In this document: piece after piece, positions 24,865 through 33,581 of the stretch
How the letters are laid out: the number at the start of each line of letters is the position of its first letter
Position numbering within the stretch: the stretch's first letter is position 1
DNA from: Marivita sp046592965
GTDB taxonomy: Bacteria > Pseudomonadota > Alphaproteobacteria > Rhodobacterales > Rhodobacteraceae
Assembly: GCF_046592965.1 (NCBI RefSeq)
Contig: NZ_JBISBV010000005.1
Span: 62,001 to 126,000 of the forward strand
Direction of reading: 5' to 3'
DNA length: 64,000 nucleotides
Translations under genes and position numbers: made by a program
Notes under the pieces: model-generated
What the model saw: the letters and a program-made list of their open reading frames with translations, nothing else
What the model was told of the DNA's origin: nothing
The model's database searches: none

Positions 24865-26246
24865 AAAAGAACGATCACGGCCAACCCGAGGAAGGCAAAG
24901 AATCCCACGACATCCGTCACCGTCGTCACGAACGCGCCCGAGGCCAGGGCGGGATCGATGTTCAGCTTTTCAAGAATGATCGGAATGGCCGTGCCTGCCA
25001 ACCCCGCAACGACAAGGTTGATCACCATCGCCGTGGCGATCACGCCACCCAATGCCAGCGAGCCGAACCAGACATAGCCCACGGCCCCCATGATGACGGC
25101 AAACGCCAATCCATTGATAAGGCCCACCAAAACCTCGCGCCGGATCACCCGCCAGACGTTCGATCCGGTGAGATCCTTGGTCGCCAAGGCGCGCACCGCA
25201 ACGGTCAAGGATTGCGTGCCGGCGTTGCCACCCATCGAGGCGACGATAGGCATCAGCACCGCCAGAGCCACGATCGTGGCGATTGCGTCCTCGAATTGCG
25301 AAATCACGAGACTGGCCAGAATGGCTGTCACAAGGTTGACGAACAGCCACGGAAACCGCCGCTTGGTCGTCTCTCTCACCCGGTCGGAAACCGAGCTTTC
25401 ACTGTCGACCCCGGCCAGACGCAGGATGTCCTCCTCGTGTTCTTCGTCAAGAACCGCCATCGCGTCGTCAATGGTGATGACGCCCACCAGACGGTCATTT
25501 TCATCGACAACCGGCGCGGAAATCAGGTGGTATTGATTGAACGCATAGGCCACGTCGCCTTCGTATTGCAGCACCGGAATCGTGTGAAACGTCTCTTCCA
25601 CGATGGATTTCAGCAACACTTCGCGCCGCGATCCCATCAGCTTGCCCAAGGTGACGTTGCCGACCGGGCGCAGGCGCGGGTCAACCAGGGTCAAGTGATA
25701 GAACTGATCCGGCAGATCGTCGGAATTTCGAAGGTAATCAATCGCTTCGCCGACGTTCCAATGCTCGGGGGCCATCACCACTTCGCGCTGCATCAGGCGA
25801 CCGGCCGAGTATTCGGGGTAGGTCATCGACTGCTCGACCGCGACCCGGTCGCTGTCTTCCAGCGCACCCAGAATGGCGTCCTGTTGCGGCTGGTTCAGAT
25901 CCTCGAGCAGATCGACGACATCGTCGCTCTCCAACTCGCGAACCGCGTCGGCCAGCACCTCTGGCGACAGCAGACCGATGACCTCTTCGCGGATGGATTC
26001 ATCGAGTTCTGACAGGATGTCGCCGTCGAATTCCTTGTCGTACAGTTTGATCAGGCGAATCCGGTCGAACGAGTCGACCTGTTCCAGAAGGTCGGCAATG
26101 TCCGCCGGATGCATCGGCTCCATCAGATGCACGAGCAGCGCGCGATCCTCCAGGTCCAGCGCCTGCCGGATATGCGCCACCGCCTTGCGATCCAGCTGAT
26201 AGGCCTCGTCGCTTTCCTGGGTCTCGATGGTCTGGTCTTCGCTCAT
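24861..26246 (-). CDS. mgtE: MgtE-family magnesium transporter (second copy)
   Basis: 461 residues. Domains: N-terminal acidic superhelix (about 25-150; HPADIADLLEQV, SDDVVDLLEDL), tandem CBS (about 155-280; ISAPVVDENDRLVGVITIDD), and five membrane helices with the signature ASMGGNAGTQSLTVAVRA and the pore motif ALASGAFVTTVTDVVGF. It resembles Thermus MgtE more closely than the copy at 7161, whose linker and signature differ (SSGNAGAQ). The start at 26246 has GAGG upstream; the frame is open 22 codons further. It forms an operon with 5-formyl-THF cyclo-ligase. Confidence 0.95.
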   Translation of the reverse strand: MSEDQTIETQESDEAYQLDRKAVAHIRQALDLEDRALLVHLMEPMHPADIADLLEQVDSFDRIRLIKLYDKEFDGDILSELDESIREEVIGLLSPEVLADAVRELESDDVVDLLEDLNQPQQDAILGALEDSDRVAVEQSMTYPEYSAGRLMQREVVMAPEHWNVGEAIDYLRNSDDLPDQFYHLTLVDPRLRPVGNVTLGKLMGSRREVLLKSIVEETFHTIPVLQYEGDVAYAFNQYHLISAPVVDENDRLVGVITIDDAMAVLDEEHEEDILRLAGVDSESSVSDRVRETTKRRFPWLFVNLVTAILASLVISQFEDAIATIVALAVLMPIVASMGGNAGTQSLTVAVRALATKDLTGSNVWRVIRREVLVGLINGLAFAVIMGAVGYVWFGSLALGGVIATAMVINLVVAGLAGTAIPIILEKLNIDPALASGAFVTTVTDVVGFFAFLGLAVIVLL

Positions 26247-26358
26247 CCGTCGCCTCGCTTTGTCGCCGTTCCTTTTACGCGTATCTGCGCCAAAGCAACA
26301 GGGCACATACATATTTCAGACACGCAGCGTCCGAGCCGTCGTCAAACGCATATGCCAC

Positions 26359-26393
26359 AAAAAAGGCCGCGCGGGGCAATCCCTGCGCGGCCT
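26359..26393 (-). terminator. intrinsic terminator of rpmG
   Basis: A 9-bp stem AGGCCGCGC (26364-26372)/GCGCGGCCT (26385-26393) is followed on the minus strand by six T (plus 26359-26364). This is a strong intrinsic terminator about 30 bases after the rpmG stop. Confidence 0.88.
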
Positions 26394-26421
26394 GATCTTC
26401 ACTGTCCGTGAAACGTGAAGG

Positions 26422-26589
26422 CTACTTGATCTTGCCTTCTTTGTATTCGACATGCTTGCGCACGACGGGGTCGTATTTCCGCACCGACATCTTCTCGGTC
26501 ATCGTACGTGCGTTCTTCTTGGTCACATAGAAATGACCCGTTCCCGCAGTCGAGTTCAGGCGGATTTTGATTGTGGTCGGCTTCGCCAT
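26422..26589 (-). CDS. rpmG: 50S ribosomal protein L33
   Basis: 55 residues: MAKPTTIKIRLNSTAGTGHF, YVTKKNARTMTEKM, KYDPVVRKHVEYKEGKIK. This is full-length L33 of the type without zinc-binding cysteines, as usual in alphaproteobacteria. GGAGA lies seven bases before the ATG. The gene stands alone with its own promoter and terminator. Confidence 0.96.
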   Translation of the reverse strand: MAKPTTIKIRLNSTAGTGHFYVTKKNARTMTEKMSVRKYDPVVRKHVEYKEGKIK

Positions 26590-26645
26590 GGGTCGTCTCC
26601 TGCACCGGGCAAGGACTGCCCGTAAAATTCCAGTATGAAGGCTGC

Positions 26646-26673
26646 CTTCTACCCGTGCCGACAGGCGAGTCAA
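26646..26673 (-). promoter_or_regulatory. sigma-70 promoter of rpmG
   Basis: On the minus strand TTGACT (plus 26668-26673), a 16-base spacer and TAGAAG (plus 26646-26651), about 55 bases upstream of the rpmG start codon. Confidence 0.5.
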
Positions 26674-26714
26674 CCCTTCAAGCGCCGCTTCTTTGACGAA
26701 ACGACGAGAAAAAA

Positions 26715-27089
26715 GCGCGGAGGGCCTGTAAGCCGGATTCTGTCCCGGATGGGTTGCCCCATCCATGGATGACCATTCCTCTGGGACCACCGTCACCGAT
26801 GGCCTCGTGCTGCCAACCCGGGGATCTGGGCTGAAGCGACCCTGCCGACGCGCGGCGCGATCCCCCTATTCGGCATTGCTCCCGGTGGGGCTTGCCGTGC
26901 GGGGGCTGTTGCCAGCCCCCCGGTGGGCTCTTACCCCACCGTTTCACCCTTACCACGGACGAATCCGGGGCGGTCTGTTCTCTGTGGCGCTTTCCGTCAG
27001 GTTGCCCTGCCCGGGCGTTACCCGGCACCGTTGCTTCAAGGAGTCCGGACTTTCCTCCCCAAAAGGGGCGGCCATCCAGCCTTCCGCGC
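26715..27089 (-). ncRNA. rnpB: RNase P RNA, class A
   Basis: About 375 bases on the minus strand. The 5' part GCGCGGAAGGCTGGATGGC pairs through P1 with the 3' end GCCCTCCGCGC. The universally conserved GAGGAAAGTCCGGACTCC block is present near the 5' end, and the 3' part contains CAGAATCCGGCTTACAG. This is the catalytic RNA that trims tRNA 5' leaders. A T tract follows the P1 3' strand as terminator. Ends are set by P1 pairing and may be off by a few bases. Confidence 0.95.
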
Positions 27090-27096
27090 AAAGGTC

Positions 27097-27125
27097 GAGT
27101 TAGGCCAAGGCGGGCGGGCGGTCAA
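27097..27125 (-). promoter_or_regulatory. sigma-70 promoter of rnpB
   Basis: On the minus strand TTGACC (plus 27120-27125), a 17-base spacer and TAACTC (plus 27097-27102), directly upstream of the predicted RNase P RNA 5' end at 27089. Confidence 0.7.
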
Positions 27126-27180
27126 TGGGGATGGTCAGCACGACCATTTCCGGGGTTAGCGCGGTCTGGCGCGTCGGGAT

Positions 27181-27217
27181 GCCTCCGGCGGAGGTATTTG
27201 GGGCCCAAAGAAACCGG
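27181..27217 (+). repeat. dispersed intergenic repeat, copy 1
   Basis: Starts GCCTCCGGCGGAGGTATTTG and goes on with GGGCCCAAAGAAACCGG. A related copy is at 56762-56803 (CCTCCGAGGTATTTT, then GTGCCCAAAGAAGCCGG). The first part is a small hairpin CCTCC-GGC-GGAGG followed by TATTT. From memory, similar GCCTCCGGCGGAGGTATTT elements are scattered through Rhodobacteraceae genomes. Confidence 0.55.
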
Positions 27218-27243
27218 GCCGGTGCGTGTGTCGCAGGCGTTTT

Positions 27244-27954
27244 CTATCGCAGGACATAGGGCTGTTTCAGCCACTTGCGAAGCGCGTCGGTTGTCTCGTC
27301 AGGTGCTTCCAAAGTCGGGAGGTGGCCTGCATTGTCCAGCACGACAAGTTCGGCATGAGGAATGAGTTCGGCCATGAAGCTGTGGCGTTTGACCGGGCAA
27401 AGGGCATCATGCGCGCCGCACAGGACCAGGGCCGGTTGGCGGATTTTGCGCAATGTGGATTGCTGGTCGCGACGGCGCTGCAAGGCACGCGATTGGTTGA
27501 CATAGACGTCCGGTCCGAGAGTCAGCGCCATCTCCATCACGGTAAGCAGAACCTGAGGGCGGCGCGGGCCGGGCGCAAGGTAACCCGGTTTCATTTCGTC
27601 CCGCATCACCTCCATCAGCTTGCCGGATTTCACCTTGACGATCTGGGGTTCGCGACTGGCCGCCACCGGCGGTGTTTCGGCCAGGCAATTTGTGTCCATC
27701 AACGCGATGCGGGTGACACGCTCCGGCGCACGACGCAGGAGTTCCATCGCGACGATGCCGCCCATACTGAGGCCGGCCAGTGCGAATTTCGCGGGCAGCA
27801 TCGGCAACAGACCGGAGGCGATTTCCTCGATCCTCTGACCGTGGGTGATCGGCGCGATCATTACTGGGTGTGTTGTCGAAAATGCCCTGATCTGCGGCTC
27901 GAACAGCCGCGCGTCGCACATCATTCCGGGCAGGAAAACCAGCGGTTCCAACAT
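27244..27954 (-). CDS. alpha/beta hydrolase
   Basis: 236 residues. FLPGMMCDARLF near the N-terminus, nucleophile elbow GLSMGG with Ser63, the late aspartate in CGAHDALCPV and the histidine in DNAGHLPTLE form a full catalytic triad. It is of the pimeloyl-ACP methyl esterase/enol-lactonase type in length; substrate unknown. It lies directly after a possible 22-codon open frame on the same strand and downstream of the 8-oxoguanine deaminase gene, perhaps in one transcript. Confidence 0.87.
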   Translation of the reverse strand: MLEPLVFLPGMMCDARLFEPQIRAFSTTHPVMIAPITHGQRIEEIASGLLPMLPAKFALAGLSMGGIVAMELLRRAPERVTRIALMDTNCLAETPPVAASREPQIVKVKSGKLMEVMRDEMKPGYLAPGPRRPQVLLTVMEMALTLGPDVYVNQSRALQRRRDQQSTLRKIRQPALVLCGAHDALCPVKRHSFMAELIPHAELVVLDNAGHLPTLEAPDETTDALRKWLKQPYVLR

Positions 27955-27957
27955 CGC

Positions 27958-28026
27958 TTAGCTCTGCCCTTCGGGCGCGTGGCACAGATAGGCGAACGTC
28001 TTGATCCGGTTGATCTTGATCGACAT
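27958..28026 (-). CDS. possible 22-codon leader peptide
   Basis: An ATG at 28026 opens a 22-residue frame (MSIKINRIKTFAY and then LCHAPEGQS) that ends three bases before the alpha/beta hydrolase start. No clear ribosome binding site is seen. It could be a leader for translational coupling, a gene remnant, or chance. Confidence 0.2.
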   Translation of the reverse strand: MSIKINRIKTFAYLCHAPEGQS

Positions 28027-28094
28027 GCTGACACACCCGCGCTGGAGAAGTTTGGCGGCACAGTAGCAAATCGCCTGCCGGACGGAAGGGGGTG

Positions 28095-29429
28095 TCATAA
28101 ATCCGCCAGCCGCGCCGCAAGCTGGTTTTGCCGCTCAATGACGCGCGGTAGATCAATCGTGGTGACAACCCCGTCTGCAACCACCTGCCGCCCTTCGACA
28201 AGCAGATGCTTGACCCGGCTTGGCCCGGCCAGCAACAGCGCCGCAGGATCCCAACTTCCGGCGCTTTCGATGCCCGAGATGTCCCAGATCGCAATATCGG
28301 CGCGCTTGCCCACAGCGATCTGGCCGCAATCGGGCCGGCCCAGAACTTCTGCGCCGCCCCGCGTTGCGATGTATAACGCTTCGCGCGCGCTCATCGCGTC
28401 AGCGCCGCGCGTCACACGCTGCAACAGCATCGCTTGGCGGGCTTCGGCCGCCAGGTTTCCGGTGTCGTTGCTGGCCGACCCGTCGACGCCCAGACCGACC
28501 GGAACACCGGCGTCCCGCATCGCACGCACCGGCGCGATGCCCGACCCGAGGCGGCAGTTCGAACAGGGGCAGTGCGCGACACCTGTTTTGCTGTTGGCAA
28601 ACAGATCAATCTCCGGCCCGTCGAGTTTGACGCAATGCGCGTGCCAGACATCGGGCCCCGTCCAACCCAGATCTTCGGCGTATTGGCCAGGGCGGCAGCC
28701 GAATTTTTCAAGGCTGTAGGCGACGTCTTCGTCGTTTTCCGCCAAATGGGTGTGCAGCATCACACCCTTGTCACGCGCCAACAGCGCGGCGTTGCGCATC
28801 AGGTCGCGACTGACCGAGAATGGCGAGCAGGGGGCTACGCCGACCCGCACCATCGCGCCTTCCGACGCATCGTGATGGGCGTCGATGACGCGGATGCAAT
28901 CTTCCAGAATGGCCGCCTCGGCCTCTACCAGGGAATCCGGCGGGAGTCCTCCATCGCTCTCCCCGATGCTCATCGCGCCGCGCGTCGGGTGGAACCGCAC
29001 GCCGATCTCGTGCGCTGCCGCAATCGTGTCGTCCAGCCGCGCGCCGTTGGGGTAGAGGTAAAGGTGGTCTGATGACAGCGTACACCCCGAAAGCGCCAGT
29101 TCGGCCAACCCGACCTGGGCTGAGGTGAACATCTCTTCCGGGCCGAACCTGGCCCAGATCGGATAAAGTGTCTGAAGCCAGCCGAACAACAACGCGTCCT
29201 GTCCGCCGGGCACTGCGCGGGTCAGGGATTGGTAAAGGTGATGGTGCGTGTTCACGAGGCCCGGCGTGACCACGCAACCGGCAGCGTTGATCACGGTATC
29301 GGCGTTCTCTGCGCCGTTACTGACCGCTGCGATCACACCGTTTTCGATGAGGATGTCGGTATTGCGCAGTTCCTGCGCGTCGTCGTCCATTGTCAGGGTG
29401 ATGTCGGCGTTCTTGATCAAGGTTTTCAT
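28095..29429 (-). CDS. 8-oxoguanine deaminase-like amidohydrolase
   Basis: 444 residues of the amidohydrolase superfamily, ATZ/TRZ-like branch. Metal site: NTHHHLYQSLTRAVPGG near residue 60 (HxH), the histidine in MLHTHLAEND (about 225), WHAHCVKL, and the aspartate in GLGVDGSASND. HHLYQSLTR and the SSDHLYLYPNG segment are characteristic of 8-oxoguanine deaminases and hydroxydechloroatrazine ethylaminohydrolase-like enzymes. It converts a purine ring amine to a keto group, here probably 8-oxoguanine to urate. It is cytoplasmic, 67 bases or more from its neighbours. Confidence 0.85.
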   Translation of the reverse strand: MKTLIKNADITLTMDDDAQELRNTDILIENGVIAAVSNGAENADTVINAAGCVVTPGLVNTHHHLYQSLTRAVPGGQDALLFGWLQTLYPIWARFGPEEMFTSAQVGLAELALSGCTLSSDHLYLYPNGARLDDTIAAAHEIGVRFHPTRGAMSIGESDGGLPPDSLVEAEAAILEDCIRVIDAHHDASEGAMVRVGVAPCSPFSVSRDLMRNAALLARDKGVMLHTHLAENDEDVAYSLEKFGCRPGQYAEDLGWTGPDVWHAHCVKLDGPEIDLFANSKTGVAHCPCSNCRLGSGIAPVRAMRDAGVPVGLGVDGSASNDTGNLAAEARQAMLLQRVTRGADAMSAREALYIATRGGAEVLGRPDCGQIAVGKRADIAIWDISGIESAGSWDPAALLLAGPSRVKHLLVEGRQVVADGVVTTIDLPRVIERQNQLAARLADL

Positions 29430-29546
29430 GGTATTGCCTTCCGCATGTCAGACGTCCTTTTCGGTGCAGTGCAAGGCCGCAACGACAGAAAAGGAGCGGA
29501 AGGACTCGACGCGGCACTTGGAATTTAGCGAAATTCGCAACGCCTG

Positions 29547-30347
29547 TCAGCCCCTGAGAAGACCAAGCGCCTGCGCGTGAAGCGTTTGATTGGCTGCTGC
29601 CAGCATTGTGCCGCCCTCATGCGCCGGGCCTCCCTCCCAGTTTGTGACAGTGCCGCCTGCCGCTTGGATCACCGCAATGGGGCCGTGCACGTCATAGGGG
29701 TTCAGTCCCGCTTCGATCACCAGATCGATCTGGCCTGCCGCCAGAAGCGCGTAGGCATAGCAGTCGCAGCCGAACCGGGTGAGATTGACGGCGTTCATCA
29801 CGCGTTCGAACGCTGCGCGCTCGTTTGGCGTGCCGATCTCGGGGAAAGTGGAAAATAGTGTGGCTGCGGCCAGATCGGTCGTTGATCGCGTTGACAGGTG
29901 TTCATCGCGTCCCGGTCCGAACCACCGGGCGCGGCCCAAACCGCCCATGAAACGCTCGGAGGTATAGGGCTGGTCGATCATCCCCAGAACAGGCCCGCTG
30001 TCGTCGGACAATGCGATCAACACGCCCCATGTGGGCGTGCCGCTGATGAAGGAGCGTGTGCCGTCGATCGGGTCGAGCACCCAGGTCAACCCGCTGGTGC
30101 CGGTGATGGCGCCAAATTCTTCGCCAAGTATGCCGTCGCCGGGGCGCAGTTTTGCCAGCACATCGCGCATCGCGGTTTCCGCAGCGCGATCCGCCTTCGT
30201 TACCGGATCGAACCCGGATATCTGTTTGTTGTCGGCGATCAGGTTGCGGGACCGGAAATACGGCAGGATTGCATCGCCCGCGACGTCAGCCAGTCGTTCG
30301 GCGACCGCCCAAAGTGCAGCTGCCTCGCTATCGTCGAACCGGGTCAT
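29547..30347 (-). CDS. hisN: histidinol-phosphatase, inositol-monophosphatase type
   Basis: 266 residues. Metal-binding motifs of the IMPase fold: GEEFG (75-79), LDPIDGTRSF (91-100), and the C-terminal YDVHGPIAVIQAAGG. The sequence IDGTRSFISGTPTWGVLIAL fits HisN, which dephosphorylates histidinol phosphate in actinobacteria and alphaproteobacteria lacking the HisB phosphatase domain. HisB in this window (47537-48124) is indeed only the dehydratase, so a separate phosphatase is needed. An inositol monophosphatase is the alternative. Confidence 0.85.
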   Translation of the reverse strand: MTRFDDSEAAALWAVAERLADVAGDAILPYFRSRNLIADNKQISGFDPVTKADRAAETAMRDVLAKLRPGDGILGEEFGAITGTSGLTWVLDPIDGTRSFISGTPTWGVLIALSDDSGPVLGMIDQPYTSERFMGGLGRARWFGPGRDEHLSTRSTTDLAAATLFSTFPEIGTPNERAAFERVMNAVNLTRFGCDCYAYALLAAGQIDLVIEAGLNPYDVHGPIAVIQAAGGTVTNWEGGPAHEGGTMLAAANQTLHAQALGLLRG

Positions 30348-30402
30348 GATGCACCTTCCCTTGGCAGCCCGTTCACCGGGCTACCTCAGGTTACGGGTGC
30401 AC

Positions 30403-30783
30403 TCAAGCAACGTCAGACAGGACACGCGCCAGTTCGAACAGGCGGCGGCGCTGGTTCTCGGGGATCGAATAATACGACCGGATCAAATCCAGCGCTTCCT
30501 TGTCGCCCAGAAGGTCGGCCGGAACCGCCTCGGTGCGGGCCGCAGTGGTGGCTTCGGGTTGCGCGTCTTCGATGCCTTCGAAAAAGAATGCGACAGGCAC
30601 TTCCAGCGCATCGGCGATATCCCAGAGCCGGGACGCGCTGACGCGGTTCGCGCCGGTTTCGTATTTCTGGATTTGCTGGAACTTGATGCCAACTTTTTCA
30701 GCCAGCTGTTGCTGGGTCATGCCGACCAGCCACCGGCGATGCCGGACACGCTTACCTACATGTACGTCAACAGGATGTGCCAT
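30403..30783 (-). CDS. XRE-family transcriptional regulator
   Basis: 126 residues: a helix-turn-helix of the Cro/CI type at about 10-65 (RRWLVGMTQQQLAEKVGIKF, then QQIQKYETGANRVSASRLWD) and a C-terminal region ending LIRSYYSIPENQRRRLFELA that is conserved in a widespread alphaproteobacterial group of regulators. Targets unknown. The start at 30783 has GGGAGC seven bases upstream. The 293-base gap beyond it is AT-rich and holds no gene. Confidence 0.88.
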   Translation of the reverse strand: MAHPVDVHVGKRVRHRRWLVGMTQQQLAEKVGIKFQQIQKYETGANRVSASRLWDIADALEVPVAFFFEGIEDAQPEATTAARTEAVPADLLGDKEALDLIRSYYSIPENQRRRLFELARVLSDVA

Positions 30784-31076
30784 AGTGCTCCCTTTCTCAG
30801 ACGTAATACTCGTCCTTGTACCGGACAGGACCATAGAGACCGTGGCTTAACCGATCCCTAAAGCAAACAACCTATCCGAATGTTCATTGAGAAACGCTAT
30901 AGCATGACAGGTATCAGGGCAACAATTTTGGCGCGTCTTAACACAAAATGGTTAACAAAATGCAATCACAGGACGAGTTACGAGACGTGAATGCCGGATA
31001 TTTTGAACTCTTGCGATACTTAACTTTGCGGCATAAGCCATGACGATACAATGAAAATCATAGACAGGTGTTCTGC

Positions 31077-32042
31077 ATGAAAGCCTATCGGGTTCAGACA
31101 CATGACGCGCATCCCACACTCACTGACATTGCGATGCCTGATCCCGCAGATGGCGAGATTCGCGTAAAAATTCACGCCTGCGGGCTGAATTTTGCCGATC
31201 TGCTGATGCTGTCGGGCACGTATCAGGACACGCCTGCGCTGCCATTCACTCTCGGAATGGAGGTGGGGGGAATCGTTGATGCGGTCGGTGAGAGCGTCAC
31301 GACAGTGACCGTCGGCGACCGGGTGGCGGTGTTCGGCGGGCAGGGCGGTCTGGCGGAATTCGGCTGTTACGATTCGCGCCGCGCGGTGCGCCTGCCGGCT
31401 GGAATGTCGATGACGGACGCTGCGGCCTTTCAGATTGCCTATGGCACCAGCCACCTGGCGTTGGACCACCGTGCGCGCCTGCAACCCGGTGAGGTGCTGC
31501 TGGTTCTTGGCGCGGCCGGCGGCGTGGGGCTCACGGCGGTCGAAATCGGCAAGTTGATGGGCGCGACGGTTGTCGCCTGCGCGCGCGGTGCGGACAAGTT
31601 GGCTGCTGCCAGAAACGCCGGCGCCGATTATCTGATCGACAGCGACACTCAGGATATCCGCACCGAGATGATCCGGCTTGGCGGGGCCGATGTGGTGTAT
31701 GATCCTGTTGGTGGCGACCAGTTCGAGGCCGCGTTTCGGGCCTGCAACCCGGAGGCGCGGATTTTGCCCATCGGCTTTGCCAGCGGCACGGTTCCGGTGA
31801 TCAAGTCGAATCATCTGCTGGTCAAGAACCTGTCGGTTCTGGGTGTCTATTGGGGCGGCTATCTGAAGTTCCGGCCAGAGATCGTGACCGAAAGCCTTGC
31901 AACGCTTTTGCGCTGGTTTGAAGCAGGCAAGCTGAAACCCCATGTCAGCCATGTGCTGCCATTCGATCAGGTGGCGGACGGTCTGGAGTTGTTGCGCAGC
32001 CGAAAATCGACCGGCAAGGTGGTGATCGAGATCGCCGGATGA
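31077..32042 (+). CDS. quinone oxidoreductase (MDR superfamily, zinc-free)
   Basis: About 321 residues. N-terminal GroES-like domain with HACGLNFADLLMLSGTY, then a Rossmann fold with VLGAAGGVGLTAVEIGKLMG (NADPH site) near residues 140-160, and the C-terminal YWGGYLKFRP. It lacks the zinc ligands of alcohol dehydrogenases, which fits the NADPH:quinone oxidoreductase group. The ATG at 31077 is chosen; a GTG nine bases upstream is possible. It is transcribed divergently from the XRE regulator, which could regulate it. Confidence 0.88.
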   Translation: MKAYRVQTHDAHPTLTDIAMPDPADGEIRVKIHACGLNFADLLMLSGTYQDTPALPFTLGMEVGGIVDAVGESVTTVTVGDRVAVFGGQGGLAEFGCYDSRRAVRLPAGMSMTDAAAFQIAYGTSHLALDHRARLQPGEVLLVLGAAGGVGLTAVEIGKLMGATVVACARGADKLAAARNAGADYLIDSDTQDIRTEMIRLGGADVVYDPVGGDQFEAAFRACNPEARILPIGFASGTVPVIKSNHLLVKNLSVLGVYWGGYLKFRPEIVTESLATLLRWFEAGKLKPHVSHVLPFDQVADGLELLRSRKSTGKVVIEIAG

Positions 32043-32176
32043 AAAATGCACCATTTCTCTGATAATTGAAGTAAGGCGTGACAACTGAAGCTTGAAATGT
32101 GCCTCGGTTGACACGATATTCGATGAACACGTCCCCGGCTTTGCGGGTGACATTGGAATTTCTTTCGGAGGGATAA

Positions 32177-32920
32177 ATGGCTGAATTTAACACAATCCGG
32201 ACGTCCGGCGTTGCTGGCGCCCGTGCCGCCCAGATTGATGAGGGTCTGCGCGCGCATATGAATAAGGTGTACAGCACCATGTCGATTGGCATGTTGCTCA
32301 CCTTTGCTGTCGCTTGGGCCGTCGGCACAAGCCCCCAACTGCTTGCGGTGTTCCGTGATCCTGCCACGTTGCAGCCGAACATCCTTGGCTGGATCGCCAT
32401 GTTCGCACCTCTCATCATGGTGTTTGCATTCGGTGCAATGATCAACAAACTGTCGGCTGCGGGCGCGCGGACGTTCTTCTATGTGTTCTCGGCCGTCATG
32501 GGTTTGAGCCTTGCGTGGATTTTCGTGGCGTTCACCGGCTTTTCGATCGCCCAGATTTTCCTCGTGACGTCGATCGCCTTCGCCGGCCTGTCGCTCTATG
32601 GCTACACGACCAAGAAGGACATCTCCGGCTGGGGCGCTTTCCTGATCATGGGTGTGATCGGCCTGATCGTGGCGATGGTGATCAACATCTTCCTCGCATC
32701 CCCGGCAATCATGTTCGCGATCTCGATCATCGGCGTGCTGATCTTTGCGGGTCTGACCGCCTATGACACGCAGAACATCAAGAACACGTACCTTCAGCAC
32801 GCCGCTCATGGCGACAAGGAATGGCTTGAGAAGTCGGGCATCATGGGCGCGCTCAGCCTGTACCTGAACTTCATCAACATGTTCATGTTCCTGCTGCAAC
32901 TCTTTGGCAATCGCGAATAA
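32177..32920 (+). CDS. Bax inhibitor-1/YccA family membrane protein
   Basis: 247 residues with about seven membrane helices after a 27-residue soluble N-terminus (MAEFNTIRTSGVAG, then MNKVYSTMSIGMLLTFAVAW). The pattern YDTQNIK near residue 195 and the closing LYLNFINMFMFLLQLFGNRE are diagnostic of the YccA/BI-1 family, membrane proteins related to calcium leak channels and FtsH regulators. CGGAGGG lies eight bases before the ATG, and a strong terminator follows. Confidence 0.92.
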   Translation: MAEFNTIRTSGVAGARAAQIDEGLRAHMNKVYSTMSIGMLLTFAVAWAVGTSPQLLAVFRDPATLQPNILGWIAMFAPLIMVFAFGAMINKLSAAGARTFFYVFSAVMGLSLAWIFVAFTGFSIAQIFLVTSIAFAGLSLYGYTTKKDISGWGAFLIMGVIGLIVAMVINIFLASPAIMFAISIIGVLIFAGLTAYDTQNIKNTYLQHAAHGDKEWLEKSGIMGALSLYLNFINMFMFLLQLFGNRE

Positions 32921-32940
32921 TTCGCGCTGCAAGGTAAAGC

Positions 32941-32970
32941 AAAAGGCCGGTCTCGCGACCGGCCTTTTTT
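32941..32970 (+). terminator. intrinsic terminator after the Bax-inhibitor-like gene
   Basis: A 12-bp stem (32941-32952 with 32957-32968) around TCGC, ending in six T. The A run on the other side lets it work for the convergent gene too. Confidence 0.92.
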
Positions 32971-32993
32971 GTGTCTGTCAGAAATAAAGCCGC

Positions 32994-33395
32994 TTACACG
33001 CCGATGTCCGGGCCAAGGCACATCATCGGTTCATCGTTCTGCTGCGCCTCGTACAGGGTTGTGGCGTCAGGGTTGTTTTCAAAGATCGCCCGCAAGCCGT
33101 CGCTCTCCTTGAAAAATGACCAGCATTGCGGGTTCGGATTGTCTTCGTAGACAAAGCAGATCATGCCGCTGTCTTCGTACCAGATGCCATCCTTGCACTT
33201 GCCATCCAGAAACGACCATCGCACGCGTTGGTTATCAAGGTATTCCTCAACGCCATACGCCTCGCCGTTCTGGCCGAAATACAGGGTCTTGCCGGTGACA
33301 TACGCGTCAAAGTCCTGGCCGTTCAACGGTTCTGCCGCCAAGGCGGGCAGAGCTGTACAGCCAGCGATCAGAGCGGGGATAAGAAACGATCTCAT
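32994..33395 (-). CDS. exported hypothetical protein, 133 residues
   Basis: A signal peptide of about 20 residues (MRSFLIPALIAGCTALPALA) ends at an A-L-A cleavage site. The mature part is acidic with four cysteines (in GKCKDGIW, GMICFVY, PQCWSFF, MMCLGPD) that could form two disulfides in the periplasm, and tryptophan-rich segments. No family can be named, though similar small exported proteins are common in Rhodobacteraceae. The start at 33395 matches the signal peptide; the frame is open 16 codons further upstream. Confidence 0.7.
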   Translation of the reverse strand: MRSFLIPALIAGCTALPALAAEPLNGQDFDAYVTGKTLYFGQNGEAYGVEEYLDNQRVRWSFLDGKCKDGIWYEDSGMICFVYEDNPNPQCWSFFKESDGLRAIFENNPDATTLYEAQQNDEPMMCLGPDIGV

Positions 33396-33581
33396 GCTCA
33401 AATCGTACCCAATTGAGCGCGCAGGTACAAATGACATCGACATGAGATCTCGGATAATTTTTGCGTAGCGCTCATAGGGGCCGACGCTTGGGCGCAGGCA
33501 TTGTGTTGACCGTCGTTTTCAGGCTCGTCTTGGCGATGTCGTCGTGCCACCCTGCAGCGAGTCAGGGAAGAGGACGGCGGA

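Noticed and set aside
27226..28719. A 497-codon open frame spanning the hydrolase and deaminase genes on the plus strand
   Set aside because: Both underlying minus-strand genes have intact motifs; the frame has no recognisable domain.
30938..30955. Two TTAA blocks upstream of the XRE gene as a CtrA site
   Set aside because: The spacing is ten bases, not the seven of the CtrA consensus.
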